From contig NZ_JASBRI010000022.1 in the NCBI RefSeq assembly GCF_030149515.1, positions 248,001 to 312,000 of the forward strand: a DNA stretch of 64,000 bases, read 5' to 3'. Shown piece after piece: positions 46,861-56,656 of the stretch. Positions within the stretch are counted from its first letter, which is position 1, and each line of letters opens with the position of its first letter. A program made the position numbers and the translations under genes. Under the pieces are notes generated by a model that did not search any database, had not been told where the DNA came from, and worked only from the letters and a program-made list of their open reading frames with translations. The DNA is from Maricaulis sp. GTDB taxonomy: Bacteria; Pseudomonadota; Alphaproteobacteria; Caulobacterales; Maricaulaceae.

Positions 46861-47024
46861 TCAGCCGGCGAGAAAGACGGTGTGCATCAAACCGTCCCAG
46901 AGCGCTCCCGGAACCCGGTGCAGCAGCGTGCCCTTCGGGCCGAGCAGCCGGACAGCGCCGAGGGCCAGCGCCGACAGTGCGCTGGCCCCATGGATCGGTA
47001 CCAGCAGGGGGCGTCCAGGTTCAT
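46861..47024 (-). pseudogene. frameshifted and truncated DUF2306-type membrane protein
   Basis: The ATG at 47024 overlaps the stop of the carotenoid-oxygenase gene as ATGA, and the first codons read MNLD. Two bases later the frame must shift to continue as PLLVPIHGASALSALALGAVRLLGPKGTLLHRVPGALWDGLM, which matches the N-terminal half of small DUF2306 proteins (IHA..AL.LG..Q...PKGT..HR..G..W..LM). It then stops at 46861 with the remaining helices missing. Without the shift the ATG frame gives an unrelated sequence. This is a decayed last gene of the DUF2141/carotenoid-oxygenase operon. Confidence 0.6.
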
Positions 47025-48526
47025 GCCGGCCTCCAGCAGCCGTGAAATCCCAGCGGACAGGCATAGGGCAGGCGCCAGCTGGCGACGGGCCCGTCTCCGA
47101 CATTGCGGGCGTCCAGCACATGCAGCTCGGTCGCCGCGGCGCGCGTGTTCAGCGCCGTGTGGACGAGCCAGCCCTCGCCTTCCGCCGGACCGGCAGGCAC
47201 GAAGAGCGGTTCTTCCACGATGACATCCGCGTCATGGCTGAAGCGCTGGGTGGCGCCGGAGACCAGGTCGCGGCGCACGATATCCGTGGGTCCTTGGATC
47301 TGCCCCGGCTGCCAGCCGACATGCCAGGTATAGCGCCGTTCCAGCCCGGTCAGACGCATGTCGACCTGGGGAAATTCCGCATAGCCGTCGTCGAACACGG
47401 ACTGTTCGGACCGCCCGCCGGGATAAAGGACAAGACGGTGCAGACGGGCCTGCGAGACCGTTTCTTCGCGGGCCACGCCGCGCATCACGTCATAGGCGCC
47501 GCCAATGGCGAAGCGGGCGTCGCCGGACATGGCCGCGTCGAGACAGATCGTGCCGTCGGTGCGCTCCCAGGCACCGCCGACATGGAAGAGGAAGCCCGGC
47601 GGCAGATCCCAGGTGCGGCGCTGCGACCAGTCGGCCTTGTCGATCGCGATCGCGCGCATTGGCCGGCTTCCGTCCCAGCGGAAGCTCTCCAGATAGGGCA
47701 GGCGCATGCGCTCGAAACGCAGATTGCCCACCAGGAAGACCAGCGACCGTTCAGTGACGGCAAAATCATGGATCATTCCGCCGGGCACATCGCCTACCAT
47801 ATCGGCCCGGCGCAGGCTTCCGTCGGGCGCGATCTGCCAGAGCACCAGCGCGTTGCGCGCCGCGTCCTGGCCGAAATTCCAGACCGTGCCATCGGGATCG
47901 ACCTTGGGATGGGCCGAAAACGGCAGGCCCGCCAGGCCATCGCCCCAGACGCGCGGCCCGTCCGACTGCAGCGTGTCCGGATCGAGCTGCCAGGCCGAAC
48001 CGCCTTCCCACAGGGCCAGGAGATCACCGTCCAGCATCATCACGGACGTGTTGGCGGCATTCATGCCGTCCGGTCCGGACAGGCCCTCCTCGTCGGGCGG
48101 CGCCGAACCGAAGGCGGGCACCAGAAAGCGGCCCGCCGCTTCCTCGCGCCGCCATTTGCGGGTTTCCACGAAACGCGCCGCGTGGACCGGCGCCTCGCCA
48201 GCCTCCAGGTGCCAAGACTGGACCAGGCCATCGCCGTCGAACCAGTGGCGATAGCGCCAGTTCTCGCGGCTGAACCGGCCCGGCCCGTTGCGGTAGAGCA
48301 CGCCCTCCAGCCCCTCGGGCAGGCGGCCGGTCAGCCTTTGCGCCACACCGTCAAGGCCGGCGGCAGGGGCATCGGCATAGCCCAGTGTCCAGGGTTGCTC
48401 CGGCCGCGCCGCCTCGAAGGCCTCGAACACCGGATCGCCCGGCTCGGCCCGGGCCGGGCCCGGCAGTCCCGCCATGCCGCCCGCCGCGGTCATCAGGGCG
48501 ATCATCTCTCTGCGATTGGCGAACAT
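47021..48526 (-). CDS. carotenoid oxygenase (RPE65/CCD) family protein
   Basis: A 501-residue protein with an N-terminal signal that looks Tat-like (NRREMIALMTAAGGMAG). The seven-bladed propeller family is indicated by the four iron-binding histidines in FSAHPKVDPDG, GMIHDFAVTE, FLFHVGGAWE and LGFHGCW, spread through the chain as expected. Members cleave carotenoids or related stilbenes and polyenes. The gene is 10 bases after a DUF2141 gene and was followed by a now broken DUF2306 gene with ATGA coupling. Confidence 0.92.
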   Translation of the reverse strand: MFANRREMIALMTAAGGMAGLPGPARAEPGDPVFEAFEAARPEQPWTLGYADAPAAGLDGVAQRLTGRLPEGLEGVLYRNGPGRFSRENWRYRHWFDGDGLVQSWHLEAGEAPVHAARFVETRKWRREEAAGRFLVPAFGSAPPDEEGLSGPDGMNAANTSVMMLDGDLLALWEGGSAWQLDPDTLQSDGPRVWGDGLAGLPFSAHPKVDPDGTVWNFGQDAARNALVLWQIAPDGSLRRADMVGDVPGGMIHDFAVTERSLVFLVGNLRFERMRLPYLESFRWDGSRPMRAIAIDKADWSQRRTWDLPPGFLFHVGGAWERTDGTICLDAAMSGDARFAIGGAYDVMRGVAREETVSQARLHRLVLYPGGRSEQSVFDDGYAEFPQVDMRLTGLERRYTWHVGWQPGQIQGPTDIVRRDLVSGATQRFSHDADVIVEEPLFVPAGPAEGEGWLVHTALNTRAAATELHVLDARNVGDGPVASWRLPYACPLGFHGCWRPA

Positions 48527-48536
48527 GGCGCTCTCC

Positions 48537-48953
48537 TCAGCGGAAGCTCATTGCATGGGCGTTCTCGCCGGCGTCCACAGCAAAGGACGCGTCCGGCCAG
48601 GCCGCCGGCCCGAACCGGCCCATGGCATTGTTGGAAAAGGCGAAAGGCTCGCTGGGAATACCCATAAGATTGGTGTCCAGCTGGCCGTCATCGTCGACGT
48701 CGTGATACATCTTGATGCCGTAGCGCCCGGCCGGCAGCGGACCGAATTCGATCTCGGCGACATCGCCGGTTACCGCCACACGGCGGCCGTCGATCGCGGT
48801 CTCGCCGTCCCAGCCCTCGGCGGAATCGTAGAGGCCGACAACGAGATGGCCGGAGCCGATTTCGATACCGTCGACCGTGACGGTGATGGATGCCGTGCCA
48901 TCGGCCATGGCCGAGGACAGGACCGCAGAAAGGATGAAAGCAGGCAGGATCAT
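48537..48953 (-). CDS. DUF2141 secreted protein
   Basis: A 138-residue protein with a signal peptide (MILPAFILSAVLSSAMADG). The mature part matches DUF2141: ASITVTVDGIEIGSGHLVVGLYDSAEGWDG, then LPAGRYGIKMYHDVDDDGQLDTNLMGIPSEPFAFSNNAMG. The aspartate-rich DVDDDGQLDTN loop looks calcium-binding. It precedes the carotenoid-oxygenase gene by 10 bases, an association often seen with carotenoid genes. The ATG at 48953 directly opens the signal peptide. Confidence 0.9.
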   Translation of the reverse strand: MILPAFILSAVLSSAMADGTASITVTVDGIEIGSGHLVVGLYDSAEGWDGETAIDGRRVAVTGDVAEIEFGPLPAGRYGIKMYHDVDDDGQLDTNLMGIPSEPFAFSNNAMGRFGPAAWPDASFAVDAGENAHAMSFR

Positions 48954-49113
48954 GGACCATTGTCTCCATTCGAACGCCGGAACAAGGCCGGCCGGGAAGG
49001 CCCGAAGACATCCACGCTGCCGCACCGCCGGGAAACACCGATTGCGTAAACGGGCTGCCGGGCTTCGCGAATTGCGCTAGGTGTTCGTTCGCGCTTCGTG
49101 AACGACAAGGCCC

Positions 49114-49845
49114 ATGACGCTGCAGACCCTCAGATCCCTGGCCCCCAATACGGCCGCCGTCCTGGCCCTGGGCACTTTCCTGTCGATCCTCGGTCCGTAC
49201 GACACGCACGATCTCGGCCTGCCCTGGGTGTGGCTCTACTGGACGGGGCTCATGGCGCTGGGCTGGGTGTCCGGCGTCATGTTCACGGCACTGCTGGCGC
49301 GCATCGTGCCGGACTGGCCGCGCACCGCAGTCGGGCTCGCCCTGTCGATCCTGGTGTCCCTGCCGGTGGCGACCGCGGTGATATCGATCCAGGCGGCTGT
49401 CGGCAGCACCCTCAGCCTGGCGGATCTGCCGCTGACCTTCTTCCTTGTCTGGGTGATCTCGGCCGGTGTCGTGACGGTGGCGATGCTGGCTGAACGGACC
49501 GGCGGTCCCGGCAGAACGGAGACCCGCGCCGGACCGGCACTGACGGAAAAACTGCCGCCCCGCCTGCGGCGGGTCCCCTTGCTCGCGCTGCAGGCCGAGG
49601 ACCACTATCTGCGGGTCCACACAGCGGCCGGGGATTGCCTGGTCCTCATGCGGCTGCGCGATGCCATCGCCGCTGTCGGGGCGCTGGACGGCGCCCGCAC
49701 GCACCGGTCCTGGTGGGTCGCCCGCGAGGCCGTGGACCAGGTGTCCCGCGGCGACGGCCGGGCCACGCTGACCCTGAAAAACGGCGTGGAAGCCCCGGTC
49801 AGCCGGACCTATGCGCCGAAGCTGCGCGAAGCCGGCTGGTATTGA
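49114..49845 (+). CDS. membrane-anchored LytTR transcriptional regulator
   Basis: A 243-residue protein with four hydrophobic segments in residues 10-130 and a C-terminal LytTR domain (RRVPLLALQAEDHYLRVHTAAGDCLVLMRLRDAIAAV ... THRSWWVAREAVDQVSRGDGRATLTLKNGVEAPVSRTYAPKL). No receiver domain. It is divergent from the DUF2141/carotenoid-oxygenase operon, which it may control. Its 3' end overlaps the convergent DUF2306 gene by 47 bases. Confidence 0.92.
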   Translation: MTLQTLRSLAPNTAAVLALGTFLSILGPYDTHDLGLPWVWLYWTGLMALGWVSGVMFTALLARIVPDWPRTAVGLALSILVSLPVATAVISIQAAVGSTLSLADLPLTFFLVWVISAGVVTVAMLAERTGGPGRTETRAGPALTEKLPPRLRRVPLLALQAEDHYLRVHTAAGDCLVLMRLRDAIAAVGALDGARTHRSWWVAREAVDQVSRGDGRATLTLKNGVEAPVSRTYAPKLREAGWY

Positions 49846-50422
49846 GCCAGATCTCGGCGATCAGCAGGTGCGGCACCCAGGCCAGGAAGCTGACAATCTC
49901 ATAGGTGGTCTGGAAGCTGAGACCGGACGCGATCAGCAGGGGCATTTCCACCCGCAGCGCCAGCGCCCCAAAGGTGAGCGCGACGCTGCGCACCATCCAG
50001 CGGCGATGGGACGGGAAATCGCGCTTCAAGGCCGCCCGCACACCCAATCCGGTAACGCCCAGCCAGATTACGGCCAGACTGCCGAACCCGGCCTGGACGA
50101 CCGGTCCCCACAGCGAGCCGGCGGCCAGGGCCAGGCCGCTCAGCCCGCCGGTCGCGACCGCAACGGCATAGAGACGGCCTAGCAAACGGTGCAGGCCCGG
50201 ACGCGCAGCCCGCAGGGGGCCGTGCAATTGCCAGGGCCCCGCCAGCAACGCCAGCGATGCCGACCCGGCATGCAGGCCCAGAAGGGTTGGGCCGAAACCA
50301 TTGCGCAGGGGCTCGAAGCCGGACGGCGCCATCCCCGGCATCCAGTACCAGGCGGAATAGACGGCCACGCCCGTACACAGAATGCAAAGCGCGGCGAAGG
50401 CCACTACGCGGCTCACTTTCAT
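49799..50422 (-). CDS. DUF2306 family membrane protein
   Basis: A 207-residue protein with about six hydrophobic helices. The family pattern is clear in LGLHAGSASLALLAGPWQLHGPLRAARPGLHRLLGRLYAVAVATGGLSGLALAAG and the later DFPSHRRWMVRSVALTFGALALR. DUF2306 proteins are of unknown function and sometimes heme-related because of the conserved histidines. It lies between two LytTR genes and overlaps the first one convergently by 47 bases. A broken relative sits at 46861-47024. Confidence 0.88.
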   Translation of the reverse strand: MKVSRVVAFAALCILCTGVAVYSAWYWMPGMAPSGFEPLRNGFGPTLLGLHAGSASLALLAGPWQLHGPLRAARPGLHRLLGRLYAVAVATGGLSGLALAAGSLWGPVVQAGFGSLAVIWLGVTGLGVRAALKRDFPSHRRWMVRSVALTFGALALRVEMPLLIASGLSFQTTYEIVSFLAWVPHLLIAEIWLNTSRLRAASAHRSG

Positions 50423-50583
50423 GACGGCATCTCCCGAATCCGGTGTGCCATCCGGTTAGCGGCCCGCTGCGCCTGACGGGTGGAGAAATTCGCCGTATGC
50501 AGCCGTCCCCGCGCCAGTGCCGTTCGCGCGACGCAGGCCGTACGGCTTTGACACCGCGCGCGAGCCCCGGCATAGGCAAAGCC

Positions 50584-51390
50584 ATGCCGATCCAAGCCCC
50601 GCACCGACCCGGGCGCGACACCTGGCCCGCCGAGATCGCCGTCCTGACAGGACTGGGCGTCTTCTTCGCCCTGGCCGGACTGTTCGACACGGACCGCGCG
50701 CCGCTGGCGCTCAGCCTGATCTACTGGTGCGGGCTGATGGTGGCCGGCGGCAGCATCCTGATCGCGGTCGACACCGCCCTGGGACGGTTTGCCCCGCGCC
50801 CGCTGGCCGAGGGATGGACGGGGTTTGCCGGGCTCGTGCTGATCGCCGGAACCCTGCAGACCGGGGTGGTGGCGTTTTTCGAAGTCGCGCTGATGAACCA
50901 TCCGCCACAGCTGCAGGACATTCCCTATCTCTGGCCACCGGTATTGCTGGTCATGCTCGTCGCCGCAGCGGCGATGCGCGTGTTCCGGACCGTGTTGCGC
51001 CTGCGCCGGCAATCGCCCGGGGAAGCTGGCAGCCATGTCCGCGTGCCGGCACTGCTGGCCGAACGCATGGCGCCCGGACTGCGCCGCTCGCCCCTGATCG
51101 CGCTGTCGGCGGAGGATCATTATGTCCGGGTCCATACGCGGGCGGGTTCGGCCCTGGTGCTGATCCGGTTCGGCGATGCGCTGAAACTGGTCGGCCAGCA
51201 GCCGGGCCACAAGGTGCACCGGTCCTGGTGGGTCGCTACCGACGCCATCGACACGGCCGCCTACAGCCGCGGCCGCGGCGAGATCCGGCTGTCGACCGGC
51301 CTGACCGTTCCGGTCAGCCGCAGTTATGCCGAAACGCTGCGCGGCGCCGGTATCCTGCCCCGGCGCGGCGCGGCGTCCAGCTCGTCCTAG
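50584..51390 (+). CDS. membrane-anchored LytTR transcriptional regulator
   Basis: A 268-residue regulator with four hydrophobic segments (about residues 15-130) and a LytTR domain (LRRSPLIALSAEDHYVRVHTRAGSALVLIRFGDALKLV ... VHRSWWVATDAIDTAAYSRGRGEIRLSTGLTVPVSRSYAETLRGAG). It is a close relative of the 49114-49845 protein (shared AEDHY.RVHT and HRSWWVA). The start at 50584 (MPIQAPHR) avoids a long uncharged leader in the track. It is divergent from the DUF2306 gene, its probable target. Confidence 0.92.
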   Translation: MPIQAPHRPGRDTWPAEIAVLTGLGVFFALAGLFDTDRAPLALSLIYWCGLMVAGGSILIAVDTALGRFAPRPLAEGWTGFAGLVLIAGTLQTGVVAFFEVALMNHPPQLQDIPYLWPPVLLVMLVAAAAMRVFRTVLRLRRQSPGEAGSHVRVPALLAERMAPGLRRSPLIALSAEDHYVRVHTRAGSALVLIRFGDALKLVGQQPGHKVHRSWWVATDAIDTAAYSRGRGEIRLSTGLTVPVSRSYAETLRGAGILPRRGAASSSS

Positions 51391-52226
51391 TGCACCATCA
51401 AGATGGCGAAACCGGTATCCTTGAGCAGGGCCGTGGTCTCGTCGCGGCCGAGCGCATACTGCCAGCCCGGCGCGCCGAAACCGCCCATTACGACGAGATC
51501 GGCCGCGTCATCCCGAGCGGTTTCAACCAGCGCGCGCGCAATACTGCGCCCCGACGCATCGACGGTCTCCGTGGCGGCGGCAACACCATGCCGGTCGAGA
51601 TAGTTCGCAAGACGGCCCAGCCGGGCTGAATCGTCGTCGTGAAGGCCTGCATGCACGGCCTTGACGCTATCCGCGGCGGCCAGCAGCGGCAGGGCGCCCG
51701 ACACGGCGCGGGCCGCCTCCAGCGAGCCGTCCCAGGCGATCATGATCCGCTTGAAACCGGCATCCGCGGCCCGGTCGGGCGGCAGCAGCAATACAGGCCG
51801 GCCAGCCTCGCAAGCGGCGGTCTTGATGGCACTCAGCTGGCTGGGCGCGCTGCGGCCGCGGGGCAGGGCCATGACCACGAGGTCGCTGAGGCGCCCTTCC
51901 GCCGCCATCGCCTGATGGGGTAATCCGACATATTCGCTCAACCGGCCGAAATGCTCCGCCGGGGCGTCGTCGCCCACCCGCTCGAACGCCCGGTGCGCAC
52001 GCAGGCTGGCTTCCGACGCCGCATCGTCCAGTGCCTCCAGCACGGCCTCCATGCCATAGGTCGAGAAGGCATCTCCCATGAAATCGCCGCCGCTGGCGGC
52101 ATTGCGGCGCACGAACAGGGCGTCCAGCCGGCCCGCCTGGGTCTCTGCGATGGCCAGGGCCTGGCGCAACAGGGCCTCGTCGTCGTCCGAGCCGCTGATC
52201 ACGGTGAGTATGCGGCGAAATGCCAT
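51387..52226 (-). CDS. universal stress protein, two Usp domains
   Basis: A 279-residue protein with tandem Usp folds. Domain 1 begins RRILTVISGSDDDEALLRQALAIAETQAGRLDALFVRRN and domain 2 begins FKRIMIAWDGSLEAARAVSGALPLL, ending in VVMGGFGAPGWQYALGRDETTALLKDTGFAILMVH. The second domain retains a GxxG-like region near MGGFGAPGW, but an ATP-binding GX2GX9G(S/T) pattern is not clear. It overlaps the LytTR stop by 4 bases in convergent orientation. Confidence 0.92.
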   Translation of the reverse strand: MAFRRILTVISGSDDDEALLRQALAIAETQAGRLDALFVRRNAASGGDFMGDAFSTYGMEAVLEALDDAASEASLRAHRAFERVGDDAPAEHFGRLSEYVGLPHQAMAAEGRLSDLVVMALPRGRSAPSQLSAIKTAACEAGRPVLLLPPDRAADAGFKRIMIAWDGSLEAARAVSGALPLLAAADSVKAVHAGLHDDDSARLGRLANYLDRHGVAAATETVDASGRSIARALVETARDDAADLVVMGGFGAPGWQYALGRDETTALLKDTGFAILMVH

Positions 52227-52253
52227 TGCGAAAACTCCCAGTTGCCGTTGTGA

Positions 52254-52796
52254 TCAGCCAGGGGCGGCGCGCCGGGCGCGCCATTCCGACGCCGTCTGTC
52301 CCCACAGGTCCACGGTGATCCCGAAACCGGCCACCTCGACATCGCGGCCCAGATCGCGCGAGCCCAGCTTGGCCGCCACGGCCTGGCTGGGCGTATTCTC
52401 CTCATGGATGAGATGCACCACATCCGGCCAGCCCAGCGTGTCGAACGCCCAGTCCATGCAGGCCGTGGCCGCCTCGGTGGCAAACCCCTTGCGCCAGGTC
52501 GAACGGTTCATCGACCAGCCGATTTCCGGCTGCGGCCAGCCATGCGGATACCAGGGTCCGACCCGGCCGATCCACTGGCCCGAACCCTTCTCGATCACGC
52601 TGAAAAAGCCATAGCCGCGCAGGGCCCAGTGGCCGACAATGCCGCACAGGCCGCGCCAGACATGGGCGGGTTCCTGCACGCCGCCGATAAAGCGCGCGGT
52701 CTCCTCGTCGCCCATCAGCTCGCACAGGGGTTCGAAATCCGATATTTCGGGCTGGCGCAAAATGAGACGGTCGGTCTCGAGTACAGTCTGGGTCAT
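52254..52796 (-). CDS. GNAT family N-acetyltransferase (RimJ/RimL-like)
   Basis: A 180-residue acetyltransferase beginning TVLETDRLILRQPEISDFEPLCELMGDEETARFIGG, the standard RimJ/RimL opening. The acetyl-CoA loop is WRKGFATEAATACMDWAFDTLG and the following strand VVHLIHEENTPSQAVAAKLGSRDLG is the family signature. Substrate unknown. The start is the ATG at 52796; the track extension to 53018 is unsupported. It is followed by the Usp gene after 27 bases. Confidence 0.9.
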   Translation of the reverse strand: MTQTVLETDRLILRQPEISDFEPLCELMGDEETARFIGGVQEPAHVWRGLCGIVGHWALRGYGFFSVIEKGSGQWIGRVGPWYPHGWPQPEIGWSMNRSTWRKGFATEAATACMDWAFDTLGWPDVVHLIHEENTPSQAVAAKLGSRDLGRDVEVAGFGITVDLWGQTASEWRARRAAPG

Positions 52797-53016
52797 GAGC
52801 GGATTCGGCGCAGGGGCGGGCGGTGCGTCAAGTATATTCCGGTGTGCTGAATACACGCATTCTTTATGACCGGCCACGGCGCCACATTGTCGCGCCACCA
52901 CGCTAACCTCGCCAGGAAGTAATAATTTCGCTGCCGGGACGGAAGCCGGCGGCCGGTGGCGTGAGTTTTGCAGCCAGCCCCTTTTCGGGGGAGTGGCTGG
53001 AGTGAGTTGAGTCGGC

Positions 53017-53532
53017 ATGGGCGAGAAGCACCAAGGTCCGGGCGTAGTAACCCTGCTGGTCTATCTGATCGGCGTCGCCAGCCTTGCCGGCGGTCTCTCC
53101 GGCTGGGTGCATGCCTCCGGTTCCTATGCCTGGCTGGAGGGGCTGAACGCCCCGAACTGGACGCCCAGTTTTGCGCTCCTGAACCTGGTCGGCCTGTTCA
53201 TTCCGGTTTTCGCCATCATCAGCGTGTGGATCGTCCAGCGCTCCGGACGTGACGGCACCCGGCTTCTGGCCAGCCTCCTGACCGGCCTCCTGCTGGCCGG
53301 GATGACGACGCAGATCGTCGTCTTCTTCGCCACGCGTGACGTCACGCTGGGCTTCCTTATCGCCATCGCGATGTGGCTCTACGCCCTGTTCGCCGCCAAT
53401 CTGGCCGGCCGGTCGTCGAAACCGGCGGGCGTGCTGCTCTGGGTGCCGTTCGGCTGGCACACCTTCCTGCTCGTACTGGGTTTCGAGCTGATGCGCCTGA
53501 ACAACGGCACCACTTTCGCCGGCGGGCTGTAG
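53017..53532 (+). CDS. TspO/MBR-like membrane protein
   Basis: A 171-residue protein with five hydrophobic helices. The tryptophan-rich first loop, YAWLEGLNAPNWTPSFALLNLVGLFIPVF, echoes TspO/MBR (W..L..P.WTP), a tetrapyrrole- and cholesterol-binding outer membrane protein family. The match is distant and some conserved tryptophans of the family are absent, so the call is tentative. It is convergent with mdh, from which it is separated by the mdh terminator. Confidence 0.6.
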   Translation: MGEKHQGPGVVTLLVYLIGVASLAGGLSGWVHASGSYAWLEGLNAPNWTPSFALLNLVGLFIPVFAIISVWIVQRSGRDGTRLLASLLTGLLLAGMTTQIVVFFATRDVTLGFLIAIAMWLYALFAANLAGRSSKPAGVLLWVPFGWHTFLLVLGFELMRLNNGTTFAGGL

Positions 53533-53541
53533 CCCAAACAA

Positions 53542-53568
53542 AGCCGCCGGCCCAGCGGACCGACGGCT
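53542..53568 (-). terminator. terminator of mdh
   Basis: Read on the minus strand, AGCCGTCGG pairs with CCGGCGGCT (one T-G pair) over a 9-base loop, followed by TTGTTT. It lies 27 bases after the mdh stop codon. Confidence 0.75.
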
Positions 53569-53595
53569 TCAGGTCTTCGGGCTGTGTGGCGCGGT

Positions 53596-55234
<1,639 letters not shown>

Positions 55235-55450
55235 TCATTCCACCGGCAGGGTGAACACCTCTTCCACCGGCACGTCCAGCGCCCGGGCGAGTTTCAGGGC
55301 GAGAATGGCGGACGGGACGAACACCCGGTTTTCCACCGTATTGATCGTCTTGCGCGTCACGCCCACCCTTTCCGCCAGTTGCGCCTGGGTCAGCCCGTGG
55401 CGGGCGCGCAACTCGCGCAGCCGGTTTTCCAGGGCGACGAGATCGCTCAC
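55235..55450 (-). CDS. XRE-family transcriptional regulator
   Basis: A 71-residue helix-turn-helix protein (ENRLRELRARHGLTQAQLAERVGVTRKTINTVENRVFVPSAILALKLARALDVPVEEVF) of the small Cro/YgzD type. It follows a membrane protein gene with a 4-base overlap; such pairs (small XRE plus DUF-type membrane protein) are common and usually autoregulated. Three similar 9-mers lie upstream of the operon. Confidence 0.92.
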   Translation of the reverse strand: MSDLVALENRLRELRARHGLTQAQLAERVGVTRKTINTVENRVFVPSAILALKLARALDVPVEEVFTLPVE

Positions 55451-55899
55451 GCTTCACCCTCGGACGCCCGGCCCATCGCCAGAAAGGCGAAGAGCGGCGT
55501 GCACACGCCCACGACGACAAGAACACGCAGGCTCGGTTCGGCGGGCAGTTGCGCCAGCTGCGCCACGGCGAACAGGGCGGCAATCGCCAGCATCAGACCG
55601 CCATAGCCGATCTGGATCGCCTTGCGCTTGTGGTGCTGGAACAGCTCGTCCTCGATCACCGCCTGGCTGCGCGTTTTTGTCACCCGGCCTGCATAGACCA
55701 GAAACAGCACCGTCGCGGCGACCCAGCCCAGCGCGCCGGCCAGCTCGGCCACCGTCAGGACGCCCTCGGGCAAGGCCGGCGCGGCCAGCCATTGCATCGC
55801 ATCCCGGTAGAGGCTGACGCCTTGCCAGACGAGAAAGGTCGTGGCCGCCAGCGCCAGACAGCGATCCCTGGACCGAACCAGCCTGTCGATATCATCCAT
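55447..55899 (-). CDS. hypothetical membrane protein co-transcribed with XRE regulator
   Basis: A 150-residue protein with four hydrophobic segments: LALAATTFLVWQGVSLY, LTVAELAGALGWVAATVLFLVYAG, AIQIGYGGLMLAIAALFAVAQL and LRVLVVVGVCTPLFAFLAMG. A conserved-looking cytoplasmic stretch VTKTRSQAVIEDELFQHHKRKA lies between helices 2 and 3. It overlaps the downstream XRE gene as a coupled pair. Function unknown. Confidence 0.8.
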   Translation of the reverse strand: MDDIDRLVRSRDRCLALAATTFLVWQGVSLYRDAMQWLAAPALPEGVLTVAELAGALGWVAATVLFLVYAGRVTKTRSQAVIEDELFQHHKRKAIQIGYGGLMLAIAALFAVAQLAQLPAEPSLRVLVVVGVCTPLFAFLAMGRASEGEA

Positions 55900-55912
55900 G
55901 CCCTGTCTCCTT

Positions 55913-55971
55913 AGGTAACTTCAAGGTGGCATGGTACGTATAGGTGACTTGGTGTACCGTCAAGGTTACAT
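55913..55971. promoter_or_regulatory. three AGGTNACWT-type repeats upstream of the XRE operon
   Basis: AGGTAACTT (55913-55921), AGGTGACTT (55942-55950) and AGGTTACAT (55963-55971) occur as direct repeats in a relatively AT-rich gap just upstream of the membrane-protein/XRE operon. On the minus strand a TTGACG lies near 55961, with TATACG 15 bases later, a possible promoter. They are candidate XRE operators. Confidence 0.45.
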
Positions 55972-55978
55972 TTTGGCG

Positions 55979-56656
55979 CTAACGCTTCACGGCCAGCAGG
56001 ATGCCGTCGCCGATCGCAGTGAAGGCCGAATGCACCCGGTCGTCGTCCCGCACCGTCTCCGCCAGCGCCTTGAGGGCCGCCGTGTCTGCATCGGCGGCCA
56101 CTTTCGCCGGATCGGCGACGGAGCCGTTCCAGAGCACATTGTCGAATAGGATCAGCCCGCCGGGCCTGAGCAAATCCAGCCCCGCCTCGAAATAGGCCTC
56201 ATAGCCCGTCTTGTCGGCGTCGACGAACATCATGTCGGCCGTCCCGCCGATCTCGCCGGCCAGCCCGGCCAGGGTTTCACGGGCATCGCCGATGCGCAGC
56301 TCGATCAGCCCGTCCACGCCCGCCTCGGCCCAATAGCGCCGGGCCGGAGCGGTATAGTCTTCGGAACTGTCGCAACCATAAAGCCGGGCCGCCCCGCCAT
56401 GCATGTCCTGCATCGCCAGTGCCGTGACCAACGCCGAATAGCCCGTGAACACCCCGACCTCCACGGCCGTCCTCGCATTCACCAGGCGCGCGCAGAGCTG
56501 CAGGAAGGCGCCCTGTTCCGGCGAGATCTGCATGCGCGAGATTTCGCCCATCGCATCGGTCTCCTCGCGGCAGCGGGCCAGCACCGGGTGTTCCGGCGGA
56601 TTGGCATTGCGCACATAGGCGGTGAGCGTGTCGTCAAGACCGATCGATCGGGACAT
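55979..56656 (-). CDS. O-methyltransferase family 3 (COMT-like)
   Basis: A 225-residue SAM-dependent methyltransferase. ISPEQGAFLQLCARLVNARTAVEVGVFTGYSALVTALAM is the SAM motif I region of the caffeoyl-CoA/catechol O-methyltransferase group, and FVDADKTGYEAYFEAGLDLLRPGGLILFDNVLWNGSV holds the metal-binding aspartates and asparagine. Substrate not predictable. Its start overlaps the 3' end of zapE by 23 bases. Confidence 0.92.
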   Translation of the reverse strand: MSRSIGLDDTLTAYVRNANPPEHPVLARCREETDAMGEISRMQISPEQGAFLQLCARLVNARTAVEVGVFTGYSALVTALAMQDMHGGAARLYGCDSSEDYTAPARRYWAEAGVDGLIELRIGDARETLAGLAGEIGGTADMMFVDADKTGYEAYFEAGLDLLRPGGLILFDNVLWNGSVADPAKVAADADTAALKALAETVRDDDRVHSAFTAIGDGILLAVKR

